Assembly: GCA_947626225.1 (NCBI GenBank)
Contig: CANQRH010000009.1
Coordinates: forward strand, 1-36,362
Source of the DNA: Candidatus Gastranaerophilales bacterium
GTDB lineage: Bacteria > Cyanobacteriota > Vampirovibrionia > Gastranaerophilales > Gastranaerophilaceae
Direction: 5' to 3'
Length of the DNA stretch: 36,362 nt
The notes under the pieces were generated by a model. That model did not search any database. It was not told the DNA's origin and was given only the letters and a program-made list of their open reading frames with translations. The first letter of the stretch is position 1. Each line of letters starts with the position of its first letter. Made by a program: the position numbers and the translations under genes. Below are positions 8,501-17,151 of this stretch, piece by piece.

Positions 8501-9594
8501 TTGTCATAAGCTTTTATAAGTTCTTTATCACTTAGATTTGAAGCTCTAACAAGCCTGTCGTCGTATATTTGAATATAAGTCGGCTTATTTGATTGGTATT
8601 TCTTGTTTGGAGTAATTTTTATCGTTCCGTCTTTTTGAACATCAAAATTATATTTTGAATTTACAATTCTGTGAGTAACATGTTCGGTATTTTTACCGAA
8701 AACTCCGAGTCTCAGAGGACTGTCTTTAAGATTTTCCATTCTGAACCATCTGAAATAGGGGGATTCTTCACCCCATTTTAAAACATGGGAGAAGTGAACA
8801 CCTTCAAGACCTTCGTTAACCATTGCACCGTCCGATACAAGGTTAATACCTTTGGCAAAGAGTTTTTTCTGAAGTGAAGTGTAGTTATTTATATTTCCGA
8901 GGCTGTGAGCCATTTGAAAGTTATTTTTATTCCAATATGCATGAGCGGTAAGGCTGTCATCAGTAAAAAGCGGTGTTGTAATTATTCTTCTGAAATTGTC
9001 CAATTTACCCGCCTCAATGTCTTTTTCAATCCCCGCAAGTGAACCGCCGATTTTATTTGCAATGTTTTTAGACGTATTTTTTGCCCTGTTGTAATTGGGA
9101 TTTTTAACTATTTTCCCTTTTTTATCGTAAACCCACAATACGTTGTTAAAATCGGGAACAATCAATTTCATTGCTCCGCCTTTGGTCAAAGTAGCGGCTT
9201 TATCAGTTACAATATTGTAATGTCTGCCGTTTTCAAAAATAACGTTGCCGCGGTCAATTGCATAGACAGGATTATCTTTTGTGCCTTTCGGATAAAGTAC
9301 ATAATTATAAGCAAAACTGTCATCGGGCTTAATTCCGAATCCGGTTGCAAGGTTTATTTTCTCGGGGTGATTACTGTTGATTTTAATTTCATACTCGCCT
9401 GTGTCGGTATTTTTTAAAGGTTTTCGGATTATGTAATTTTTATATCTGTCAGTACTTGTTTGGTAGAATCTTACGTAACAGTCATATTTGTTTTCATCAA
9501 ATATGTAGTTAAATTCATAGGTTCTTTTCCCGTTGTCTTTTTTTAAAGGCTTATAGCCTTTAAAGTTTATATCTTGCCTAAAATCTACCTTCAC
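5506..9594 (-). CDS. Giant GH13 (alpha-amylase superfamily) protein
   Basis: 1362 aa, starting at GTG with AAGGAGT just upstream. The alpha-amylase superfamily core lies in the middle third: region II LDWRIDATKD (putative nucleophile D797, Arg two residues before), region III IAAEVTD (acid/base E845) and region IV AKNHDNCRA (D946). A TIM-barrel end (YAGDEYGSTGFEHK) and a C-terminal beta domain follow. All three catalytic acids are present, so an active retaining alpha-glucan enzyme is likely. It is two to three times longer than ordinary GH13 enzymes; the roughly 700 residues before the catalytic loops are only partly explained. No signal peptide is visible, so it is predicted cytoplasmic. 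The ends carry short motifs INFKGYKP (N-terminal) and LSFTGRRV (C-terminal) that recur in the M16 peptidase of this window. Substrate is not determinable. Confidence 0.85.
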   Translation of the reverse strand: MKVDFRQDINFKGYKPLKKDNGKRTYEFNYIFDENKYDCYVRFYQTSTDRYKNYIIRKPLKNTDTGEYEIKINSNHPEKINLATGFGIKPDDSFAYNYVLYPKGTKDNPVYAIDRGNVIFENGRHYNIVTDKAATLTKGGAMKLIVPDFNNVLWVYDKKGKIVKNPNYNRAKNTSKNIANKIGGSLAGIEKDIEAGKLDNFRRIITTPLFTDDSLTAHAYWNKNNFQMAHSLGNINNYTSLQKKLFAKGINLVSDGAMVNEGLEGVHFSHVLKWGEESPYFRWFRMENLKDSPLRLGVFGKNTEHVTHRIVNSKYNFDVQKDGTIKITPNKKYQSNKPTYIQIYDDRLVRASNLSDKELIKAYDKLPKTDLEINNHNDTVIPYSFRINPETYKKNVQALSDYNKSVKASEKINLYSGKGTKVVSQFEYFGMDGKHESGFETWDANPDIAKLNYLPSHSETFAMKNILDQEEKDEYKKIIEQKHAEAQDYAITSAKFWAQKTNRILRLHSAQNLKNIENKSAQEIYNLIKQKTGDVFPDTLDITPEIIQSVLKGRYDLKEGITNESYEDYILEGLMDLPLDSVEVGDDIVSVLASPFITKRASRYDDVGQSRFEAYKNGNRYLSEEYAHVYELTDKMYENEMKSFAKSVLSSIEKRLPADKQFRDKYGNPTPYGKYVLPILTAEIARFAVIKSVSPNTEFTYDKTTGELKYDYDELKNNTSLLKMGIIANSPEDEAKMLVKKLKNGILRLNNASDLKDDKQKFTDALYTSIKNTGINSFRISDMIVSRAEAGLDWRIDATKDVADIEALRNNKMDFETTWNNIIEFWSKFIEQAKKYHPDAYIAAEVTDAGDIYGMGYGGKSGSRYSNVTEALKKLINETGFTTTANYDYLSTDINKIFGRIFDYNGYSTDKDISQDKTVHDKMTEFFNSGSLESIIYSYTFAKNHDNCRALEGYAIDTDMVFHANLADKDNRAWDNYRLRAYKILNGIKYGVEPSMDDVNNYDYDRVSNLAIAKCEAIAGGMGKAVNIVLPDKQKQLYPLMIKALKNLSNGIHKGKVFEAEGFGTKDFKTAINIVFDEMDFISRNNKLSEDDKNVLRKETLHQIIDPAASRLLAHLKFLVAIPGCPTLYAGDEYGSTGFEHKTKNITVQNRNKTNEEWGDDENDPEYMMFIHNFKNNITDQLNLRKRPELNALNDGAPFLLNLQSGKSDGKDVKVSAILRQSPNGQMALSLFNTSGLNHDNYQYYSPHKTTLNLVSFNFNDNNGLQCGITPGIKFINAFNKNDKYIVREYNGNYFLKRIVNGHDAPIEIEDCTLILYSEPQNNNLSFTGRRVLYNPQYNIVSNPYANKKEVITGSKLLINAK

Positions 9595-9707
9595 AAGTTA
9601 CTCCTTATGCTTTATTTATAACTCAAGTGAATATTATTTTTTGACAGAAAAAATGTAATAATTAACAAAATTTTACAAAATATTTTTATGTGTTATTTTC
9701 TTGTTAA

Positions 9708-10997
<1,290 letters not shown>

Positions 10998-11089
10998 TCC
11001 TTAAACGGTAATCCGATAATACGTCTTTGTTCGGTTTATCTTTCATTGGCTTATTACTCTTGCAAAACGATATTAAATCGGAGTGATCA

Positions 11090-12133
11090 TCAGATTTCAC
11101 CCTTATTTGTTTTGCGGTTATAAAGTATTGAAGATATCAATGATGCCGAGATAAATCCTAAACCGGTCAATCCAGTAACGATTTCCGGCACTTCTTTTAC
11201 AGCCGATACAAGCATAAGGCAGGCAAGAGAACCGATAGCCCAATGTGCACCGTGTTCAAGGTATAAAAACTGTTTAAGTGTTTTCTTTTCAACAAGCATA
11301 ATTGTCAAAGAGCGTACAAACATTGCGCCTATTGTAAGTCCGATTGTAATTATTATAATGTCTTTGCTCAGTGCAAATGCGCCTAAAACTCCGTCAAGAG
11401 AGAAGGATGCGTCTATAAGTTCAAGATATATAAAACTTATCAATCCTCCGCAGCCTAAAACCGAACAATTCTGAAGTCTTATTTGTTCCCGTCTTTCCAA
11501 ATAATGAGTAAAGCCGTCAATTGCAAGGTATGTTATTATACCCGAAATCCCCGAAATCAATACCGTGTTTTTAGCCTCCGGCGGTATGAAATTTTCCGTT
11601 AATAACAAAAGCAAAAGAGATATTAAAATTTCAATGCCTTTTATGCGGTCAAAATGTGCAAGCCATTTTTCAACGGGTTTAATCCAATGAATTTCTTTTT
11701 TATGGTCGAAAAAGTAATTTAAAACCAGCATCATCAAAAACATTCCGCCGAAAACTACAATCGGTGCATGCGTCTGATGAAGGTAGTATGTATATTTATC
11801 AGAATCGGAGAGCGCAATTGCCGCAACATCAAACATTTTTAGATGTGCAAACATTGACACCACAAAAATAGGGAATAAAAATCTCATACCGAAAACGGCA
11901 ATTATAATCCCCCATGTTAAAAATCTGTGCCGCCATTTATCACTCATCTTTTCAAGTTTCATGGCATTGACAACCGCATTATCAAAGGATAGACTTACTT
12001 CCAATATTCCCAAAACCAGCGCCGTGAAAATGCAGGTAAAACCGCTTCCCGCATGGGTATGTTCTCCCCATAGGTATGCGCCGGTTAAACCTGCAAAAGT
12101 GACTATATATGACCACAAAAAATATTTGAGCAT
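11090..12133 (-). CDS. DUF475 / TerC-like integral membrane protein
   Basis: 347 aa with about eight or nine hydrophobic helices. Two conserved acidic membrane motifs of the TerC-like superfamily are visible: ILEVSLSFDNAVVNA near residue 45 and IDASFSLDGVLGAFALS near residue 245. The layout matches the DUF475 family. Relatives are linked to metal-ion export or to tellurite resistance clusters, but DUF475 proteins lack a settled function. AAGGAGAGG precedes the ATG. It follows the response-regulator gene on the same strand with a 51-bp gap containing a long palindrome, so read-through co-transcription with a control element is possible. The 92 bp between ahcY and this gene hold no clear terminator or RNA. 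Confidence 0.88.
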   Translation of the reverse strand: MLKYFLWSYIVTFAGLTGAYLWGEHTHAGSGFTCIFTALVLGILEVSLSFDNAVVNAMKLEKMSDKWRHRFLTWGIIIAVFGMRFLFPIFVVSMFAHLKMFDVAAIALSDSDKYTYYLHQTHAPIVVFGGMFLMMLVLNYFFDHKKEIHWIKPVEKWLAHFDRIKGIEILISLLLLLLTENFIPPEAKNTVLISGISGIITYLAIDGFTHYLERREQIRLQNCSVLGCGGLISFIYLELIDASFSLDGVLGAFALSKDIIIITIGLTIGAMFVRSLTIMLVEKKTLKQFLYLEHGAHWAIGSLACLMLVSAVKEVPEIVTGLTGLGFISASLISSILYNRKTNKGEI

Positions 12134-12146
12134 AAACCTCTCCTTA

Positions 12147-12174
12147 ATGACAATTTTTACATAAAAATCGTCAT
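12147..12174 (-). promoter_or_regulatory. Near-perfect 12-bp palindrome before the DUF475 start
   Basis: On the minus strand ATGACGATTTTT and AAAAATTGTCAT surround an ATGT loop (12 pairs, one a G-T wobble). It lies between the regulator stop and the Shine-Dalgarno sequence of the DUF475 gene. No T-run follows, so it is not a standard terminator. An operator or a 5'-UTR hairpin is more likely. Confidence 0.45.
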
Positions 12175-12184
12175 TTGTACAGGT

Positions 12185-12874
12185 TTATACCATTCCTTCT
12201 TTTACCGCTTTTACGGCAGCCTGCACACGATCATTTACGCACATTTTCTGTAAAATGGAACAGACGTGAGCTTTTGCCGTGTGAACGCTTACGATTAATT
12301 CTTTGGCAATTTCGGTATTGCTTTTACCGGAAACCAAATGTTTTAATACTTCAAACTCACGTTCCGTTAACGGTACTCTGCCTTCTGAGTTCGATTTTGC
12401 GGGAAGAAATCCTATATTTTCGATTTTGGGCAATGCATTCAAAGTCATTTGTGCGACCATAGGATCAATCCAGCATACTCCGGTTGAGACATCTCTTACT
12501 ACATCGGCAAGTTTATTCGGATCTATGTCTTTAAGACAATATGCGCTGGCTCCCGAACTTAGAGCCGCAATTACTTCTTCACATCTGTCGTGTGATGTAA
12601 GTGCTATGATTTTGCTGTCAATCATCATTTCTTTACATTTAAGCATTGCCTCTATGCCGTTCATTCCCGGAAGTCCGAGATCCATTAATATAACGTCAGG
12701 TTTGTGTCTTTCAATGAGTTTTAAACCTTCAAGTGCATCTTCGGCTTCGGCTACTACATTGATATCATCGTTTGCGTTTAAGGCACACCTTAAACCTACG
12801 CGGGTAAGTTTGAAATCCTCTACAATGATTACGCTGATTGGTTTTGTTTTTGTTTCTAATGCTCTCTGTGTCAT
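12185..12874 (-). CDS. NarL/FixJ-type response regulator
   Basis: 229 aa. A receiver domain (about residues 13-130) has the acidic pair E19/D20, the phospho-acceptor D65 in LMDLGLPGMNG, T93 and K115 in YCLKDID. A GerE/LuxR helix-turn-helix follows (about 165-229: LTEREFEVLKHLVSGKSNTEIAKEL). All receiver landmarks are intact, so phosphorylation-dependent DNA binding is expected. No sensor kinase is adjacent. The start has AAGAGG about 10 nt upstream. The next gene on the strand is the DUF475 protein, a possible target. The closely spaced opposite-strand reading frame across this gene is a codon shadow. Confidence 0.94.
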   Translation of the reverse strand: MTQRALETKTKPISVIIVEDFKLTRVGLRCALNANDDINVVAEAEDALEGLKLIERHKPDVILMDLGLPGMNGIEAMLKCKEMMIDSKIIALTSHDRCEEVIAALSSGASAYCLKDIDPNKLADVVRDVSTGVCWIDPMVAQMTLNALPKIENIGFLPAKSNSEGRVPLTEREFEVLKHLVSGKSNTEIAKELIVSVHTAKAHVCSILQKMCVNDRVQAAVKAVKEGMV

Positions 12875-12962
12875 AATCTAACCTCTTTATATAATCTACA
12901 AGTATAATTTAAGTAAATAAAAAGTATTAATCCATTACCCGAATGGCTAATATTAAAAATTC

Positions 12963-12991
12963 TGTACAGCGGTTTTTTCTTATGATATAAT
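12963..12991 (+). promoter_or_regulatory. Promoter of the 756-aa GH13-like gene
   Basis: TGTACA (12963-12968), a 17-bp spacer and a perfect TATAAT (12986-12991) are followed by GAGGGAG and the ATG at 13010. Confidence 0.65.
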
Positions 12992-13009
12992 TTTGTTTGA
13001 GGGAGTATC

Positions 13010-15280
13010 ATGTTTTTTTTAAGAAAAAATACCGATAAAAATTTGAAGTTAAACAGGATTAATGATATTTATAAGAGCCTTAAATCAGCTTATAATGATG
13101 TTTCCGAAGATAGAAAACGGGAGTTGAAGGGACTTATTGACGAATACGGATATTTACCTTATCCGTACATAAAAGCTCTTGAGGAGCTTACTTATTCTGA
13201 AATTCTTTTCGGTCTTGAAGAAAAATGGAAAAACAACGGAATATTTAAAGACGGTGTTTTTTCATTCAAACCTAATGAAATCAGTGTTCTTGAAAGAAAC
13301 AAAGTTAAAAATTCATCATGGATTCAAAAAGAAGGTCATGACATTAAACTTATAAATCTGGCGGGACTCGGAAACGGAAATGAAACAAAAGAAACCGGAA
13401 AATTTATGGACTGGCTCAGACAGCTTTTGATTTTACCGTCCGGAAATCTTGAGAACGGTATTTTCGGCACGACAATATATCTTATCCCGTTTCATCCCAG
13501 AGAATTCGGGTGCGCGTATCTTCCCAAAAGCTCTCAGGTAAGCGAAAAGCTTTTTGATGAAAATATTGAAAAAATTACGGGAATGGATGTAAAAGAACAG
13601 GTTCAAATATTTATAAATTTGGCTCAGCTTGCAGGGCATCCCGTTATTTATGATGTTCTCCCTCAGACGGGAAGATTTTCCAAAGCTGTTCTGGCAAATC
13701 CCGAAATCGTAAGATGGTACGATATAAATGCTCTTTCGGACGAGATAGAGAAAAATATCGATAAAATTGCAAAAAATATGCCGGAAACTTTTGATGAAGA
13801 AGATATTGAACTTGTAAAAAATATTTATAAAGATTCCAATGAAAGCGGAGATTTGTCATCGCATTTTAAAGATATTTATGACACTTTTGACAGTCTTATG
13901 CGTGAAGCTAAAAAAGAACTTTCAAACAATATGCTGAAAAAAAATGTTCAGGAAAAACTTCACAAACGCGCAAGAGCAATTACGGCAAAAATTCATGGAT
14001 TTAAAAGCGGTAAAAAGCTTACGGAAAATGATATTACAAAGCAGATAGAAACTGTTCGGGAACTAATGAAAGAAGGTCTATGGCCTGCTCCCGGGGGTGC
14101 ATGGTGTTCCGCAGGCGTGCCTGTATACGATAAAATGAGCGAATGCGGCGGGTATCCGACATTTAAACATTATGATTACAAAGGAGAAGATGTAACCTCT
14201 TTTGCAAATCTTGACTGCCAGAGCCCTTATTATTTCTGTTATCTGGAAAACGGTTCTTATAACAAACCGGTAATTAATTATTTTATAAACTATATGGTCG
14301 AATTGCAAAAAGATTACAATTTTGACGGTTTCAGAGTTGACCATATTGACCATATTGTTGACAGAGTTTCCGAAGAAAACGGCCGTCCTATCAGTTACCG
14401 AGCGCCAAGATTAGTATTAGGCAAGCTTAACAGAACTATTAAAAGTAAAATCCCTTATTTTGGCATACTTGCCGAATATATGCTCTGGGATGATTATTTG
14501 AAAGAGTACCATAAAGATATGGGCTTTGACATTTTGTGGGGCAATGATATTGTTTCGCAAGACGAAAAAAATCCGGAAAAAATAACTTCTGATAATGAGC
14601 ATTTGGCAAATTATAATGTCAATTGCAAGAATGATGAAAAGCTTTCTATTCTGAAAACATACAATAATCAAGACGGTGAATTCAGATGTATAGACAGATA
14701 TCCGGGCCAATTAGGCGAAAACGGAGCTTTGTTCAAGTGGTTTAAATATAAATTCCTGCCGGGCGGAAAATTTGCTCAACGTCCGATGTTATATATTGAC
14801 GGTGATGAAAGCTTCACAAAACGGGGAATTGAAAGTGTAATCGGTGATGAAATTTCCATGCCGCGCGAAAAACATTATGATTTTTATAATAAATTCAATG
14901 CTATTGATGTTTTTGTAAAAAACAATCCGATTATTACGGGCGGTGAAAGCAGAATTATTGTTCAGGAGGATGACGGTTTCTGTGTGTGGATTATTTCAAA
15001 AGTCCCCGAAAAAACATCATATCTTGTTGTTTCAAATTACAAATATACTTTTGAACACACTACACTTTTTGATGAAAATAATAACTCATTTTCCGAAGTG
15101 ATTGAAGGCAAGCCTGTTTATGACAAAACCATAAATCTTCCCGCGGATTATAAAGTGACTAAGGAATACTATATTGACGGGAATAAATTTGTGTCTGTGC
15201 CTTATGAATCGGCAAATGCTTCATTGCATTTTGACAAACTTGATGCGAGCGAATTTAGAGTTTATGAATTGATGCAATAA
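13010..15280 (+). CDS. Divergent GH13-like glycoside hydrolase/transglycosylase
   Basis: 756 aa, no signal peptide. Alpha-amylase superfamily loops can be read in order: a region-I-like segment GHPVIYDVLPQTGRFSK, region II FDGFRVDHIDHI (putative nucleophile D444), region III FGILAEYMLWDD (acid/base E489) and a region-IV-like NNQDGEF (D555). The usual NHD of region IV is NQD here, so the conserved His that contacts the substrate is replaced by Gln. The first 130 residues and an alpha-helical insertion near residues 230-350 match nothing I recognise. Unlike the 1362-aa GH13 protein it lacks an F[K/T]G terminal motif. It may act on a polyphosphorylated or internal glucan, but that is a guess. 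GAGGGAG precedes the ATG. Confidence 0.75.
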   Translation: MFFLRKNTDKNLKLNRINDIYKSLKSAYNDVSEDRKRELKGLIDEYGYLPYPYIKALEELTYSEILFGLEEKWKNNGIFKDGVFSFKPNEISVLERNKVKNSSWIQKEGHDIKLINLAGLGNGNETKETGKFMDWLRQLLILPSGNLENGIFGTTIYLIPFHPREFGCAYLPKSSQVSEKLFDENIEKITGMDVKEQVQIFINLAQLAGHPVIYDVLPQTGRFSKAVLANPEIVRWYDINALSDEIEKNIDKIAKNMPETFDEEDIELVKNIYKDSNESGDLSSHFKDIYDTFDSLMREAKKELSNNMLKKNVQEKLHKRARAITAKIHGFKSGKKLTENDITKQIETVRELMKEGLWPAPGGAWCSAGVPVYDKMSECGGYPTFKHYDYKGEDVTSFANLDCQSPYYFCYLENGSYNKPVINYFINYMVELQKDYNFDGFRVDHIDHIVDRVSEENGRPISYRAPRLVLGKLNRTIKSKIPYFGILAEYMLWDDYLKEYHKDMGFDILWGNDIVSQDEKNPEKITSDNEHLANYNVNCKNDEKLSILKTYNNQDGEFRCIDRYPGQLGENGALFKWFKYKFLPGGKFAQRPMLYIDGDESFTKRGIESVIGDEISMPREKHYDFYNKFNAIDVFVKNNPIITGGESRIIVQEDDGFCVWIISKVPEKTSYLVVSNYKYTFEHTTLFDENNNSFSEVIEGKPVYDKTINLPADYKVTKEYYIDGNKFVSVPYESANASLHFDKLDASEFRVYELMQ

Positions 15281-15297
15281 TATTTTTCTGGTATTAT
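15269..15297 (+). promoter_or_regulatory. Putative promoter for a leaderless PadR transcript
   Basis: TTGATG (15269-15274), a 17-bp spacer and TATTAT (15292-15297) end 6 nt before the ATG at 15304. It overlaps the stop codon of the preceding gene. No Shine-Dalgarno sequence is present. Confidence 0.5.
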
Positions 15298-15303
15298 TGC
15301 CTT

Positions 15304-15828
15304 ATGATAGAACTTTTAATTCTTTATGTGATTTTAAAACGTGATTACACGATGTACTCTATACAAAAACGCATAGAGGATAATTTTGCACCGTTTACAA
15401 AACCGAGTTTCGGCGCATTAAAACCCGCTCTCAGAAGGCTTGAAATTAAAGGCTTTTTAAAATCGCGTAAATTGATGTCTGACGGCGGAAAACTATCGGT
15501 GTTTTATGAAATTACAAAAGACGGAATCGGGGAATTAAAACGTCTTGTTCTGGAAGAATTGAGCGTGAACCCCGTACAATACTTGTCAAATGCAAGAATT
15601 AAACTTTCTTGTGCCGACTGCCTTGACAGTGAAGAAAGAAAAAGACTGTTTTTTGTAATTAAATCCAAAGCTGAAAAGTTTAAAGCCGAGGCACAGGGAA
15701 TATTGAATGACGAATATAAACAGACTAATTTTTATCAAAAGATAGTTCTTGATAATGCCGTATGCGAGTATTCAAATATTATAACCATAGTTGAAGGACT
15801 GGAGAAAGATAATGCCCGCAACAGTTAA
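15304..15828 (+). CDS. PadR-family transcriptional regulator
   Basis: 174 aa. The N-terminal winged helix has the PadR pattern: a hydrophobic first helix (ELLILYVILKRDYTMYSI), a recognition region with SFGALKPALRRLEIKGFL and a beta-wing ending VFYEITKDGIGEL. A helical C-terminal dimerisation region follows, as in PadR/Vir-like proteins. PadR proteins usually repress by binding promoter palindromes and release on small-molecule binding. The ligand and target here are unknown. The gene overlaps the DUF512 gene by 17 nt, so the two are translationally coupled; the regulator may control its own operon. Confidence 0.87.
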   Translation: MIELLILYVILKRDYTMYSIQKRIEDNFAPFTKPSFGALKPALRRLEIKGFLKSRKLMSDGGKLSVFYEITKDGIGELKRLVLEELSVNPVQYLSNARIKLSCADCLDSEERKRLFFVIKSKAEKFKAEAQGILNDEYKQTNFYQKIVLDNAVCEYSNIITIVEGLEKDNARNS

Positions 15829-17074
15829 TTCCGTTGTTGAAAATTCGATTGCATCCGAAATCGGAATCTGCACGGGAGATGAAATTGTGTCTGTTGACGG
15901 TACCAAAATGCAGGATATGATTGATTATAACTTCCTGTGTAAGTCGGAGCTTATCACTTTGGAAGTAAAAAAAAATAACGGTGACACGGAAGAAATTGAA
16001 ATAGAAAAAGATTTTGACGAAGATTTGGGTATTGTGTTTGAAAGTGCCGTGTTTGACAGGGTGAAACCGTGTCTTAATCATTGTATTTTTTGTTTTGTGG
16101 ATCAACAGCCCAAAGGACTTCGCCCATCACTGTACGTTAAAGATGATGATTACAGGCTTTCATATCTTCAAGGGACTTACATTACGCTTACAAATCTTTC
16201 GGAAAGCGATAAAGAACGTATAAAACGTATGCATTTAGGTCCTTTTTACATATCGGTGCATACAACTAATCCCGAATTGAGAGTAAAAATGCTCAGAAAT
16301 CCCAATGCCGGTAAAGCTTTGGATAATCTTAAATGGTTCAGAAAAAATAAAATTCCGTTCCATGTACAAATTGTTCTCTGCCCGGGAATTAATGACGGAG
16401 AGGAATTGGAAAGAACGCTTAATGACTTGGCAAAACTCAAAAACACCGTACTTTCCGTTGCTATTGTACCGGTGGGAGTTACAAAATTCAGGGATGATGT
16501 ATTAAAACAGGTTGATAAAATATGTGCGGAAAAAACTGTTGATATAGCATCAAAATATAAACGGGTATGCTGTTCGGATGAATTTTTTCTGATTGCGCAG
16601 CGAGATATACCGCCTGCAAAATATTACGGTAATTTTTCTCAGCTTGCGGACGGCGTAGGTGCAATCAGGCTTTTGCTTGAAGATTTCAAACGTTATAATC
16701 TGCCCGTTAAAATTGAAAAACCTTTGAAACTCGTTTTTGCAACATCTTACGCCGCTAAAGATGCAATATGCCGAATAGCGGAATGTTTGAATAAAATTGA
16801 AAATTTGCAATGCAAAGTCTGCCCCGTAAAATCAAAATATTGGGGACGTGATATTACCGTTGCCGGATTAATCACATCTGATGACTTGATTAGAACAGTC
16901 AAAGATGTTGAGGCGGATTATGTTGTTATACCTTCCGTTATGCTTCGTCCCTACAGCGAGGACTTTTTAGACGGCAAAAATCTGGATTATGTCAGAAAAA
17001 TGACAGGCAAAAATTTTCATGTTGTTCAAAACATATATTCTGCGGAAGAAATTGTAGCCTTATTAAATGAATAA
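15812..17074 (+). CDS. PDZ / radical-SAM / DUF512 protein
   Basis: 420 aa from the ATG at 15812, chosen over a start at 15791 because GGAG lies 8 nt upstream and the PDZ domain begins at once. A PDZ-like N-terminus (SVVENSIASEIGICTGDEIVSVDG) is followed by a radical-SAM cluster site C87-x3-C91-x2-C94 (CLNHCIFC). The DUF512 region follows, with KRMHLGPFYISVHTT, VQIVLCPGINDG and a C-terminal conserved VIPSVMLRP. This architecture is widespread in Cyanobacteria and some Firmicutes; its reaction is not established. The coupling with PadR could point to a redox- or metabolite-responsive unit. Confidence 0.93.
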   Translation: MPATVNSVVENSIASEIGICTGDEIVSVDGTKMQDMIDYNFLCKSELITLEVKKNNGDTEEIEIEKDFDEDLGIVFESAVFDRVKPCLNHCIFCFVDQQPKGLRPSLYVKDDDYRLSYLQGTYITLTNLSESDKERIKRMHLGPFYISVHTTNPELRVKMLRNPNAGKALDNLKWFRKNKIPFHVQIVLCPGINDGEELERTLNDLAKLKNTVLSVAIVPVGVTKFRDDVLKQVDKICAEKTVDIASKYKRVCCSDEFFLIAQRDIPPAKYYGNFSQLADGVGAIRLLLEDFKRYNLPVKIEKPLKLVFATSYAAKDAICRIAECLNKIENLQCKVCPVKSKYWGRDITVAGLITSDDLIRTVKDVEADYVVIPSVMLRPYSEDFLDGKNLDYVRKMTGKNFHVVQNIYSAEEIVALLNE

Positions 17075-17097
17075 AGTCATATAAATTATCATTAACG

Positions 17098-17131
17098 AAA
17101 AAACAGCAATCTTTTGATTGCTGTTTTTTTT
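17098..17131. terminator. Bidirectional intrinsic terminator
   Basis: A 9-bp stem (17103-17111 with 17116-17124, loop TTTT) is flanked by an A-run on the left and a T-run on the right. It can end both the plus-strand DUF512 transcript and the convergent glnA transcript. Confidence 0.9.
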
Positions 17132-17151
17132 CTGAATTGGATTGATAAATA

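Noticed and set aside
10998-11089. tRNA or other stable RNA between ahcY and the DUF475 gene
   Set aside because: No cloverleaf arms, T-loop or terminator are visible in these 92 bases.
12303-12881. 192-aa plus-strand ORF opposite the response regulator
   Set aside because: Antisense shadow of a well-supported gene; no recognisable motif or ribosome site.
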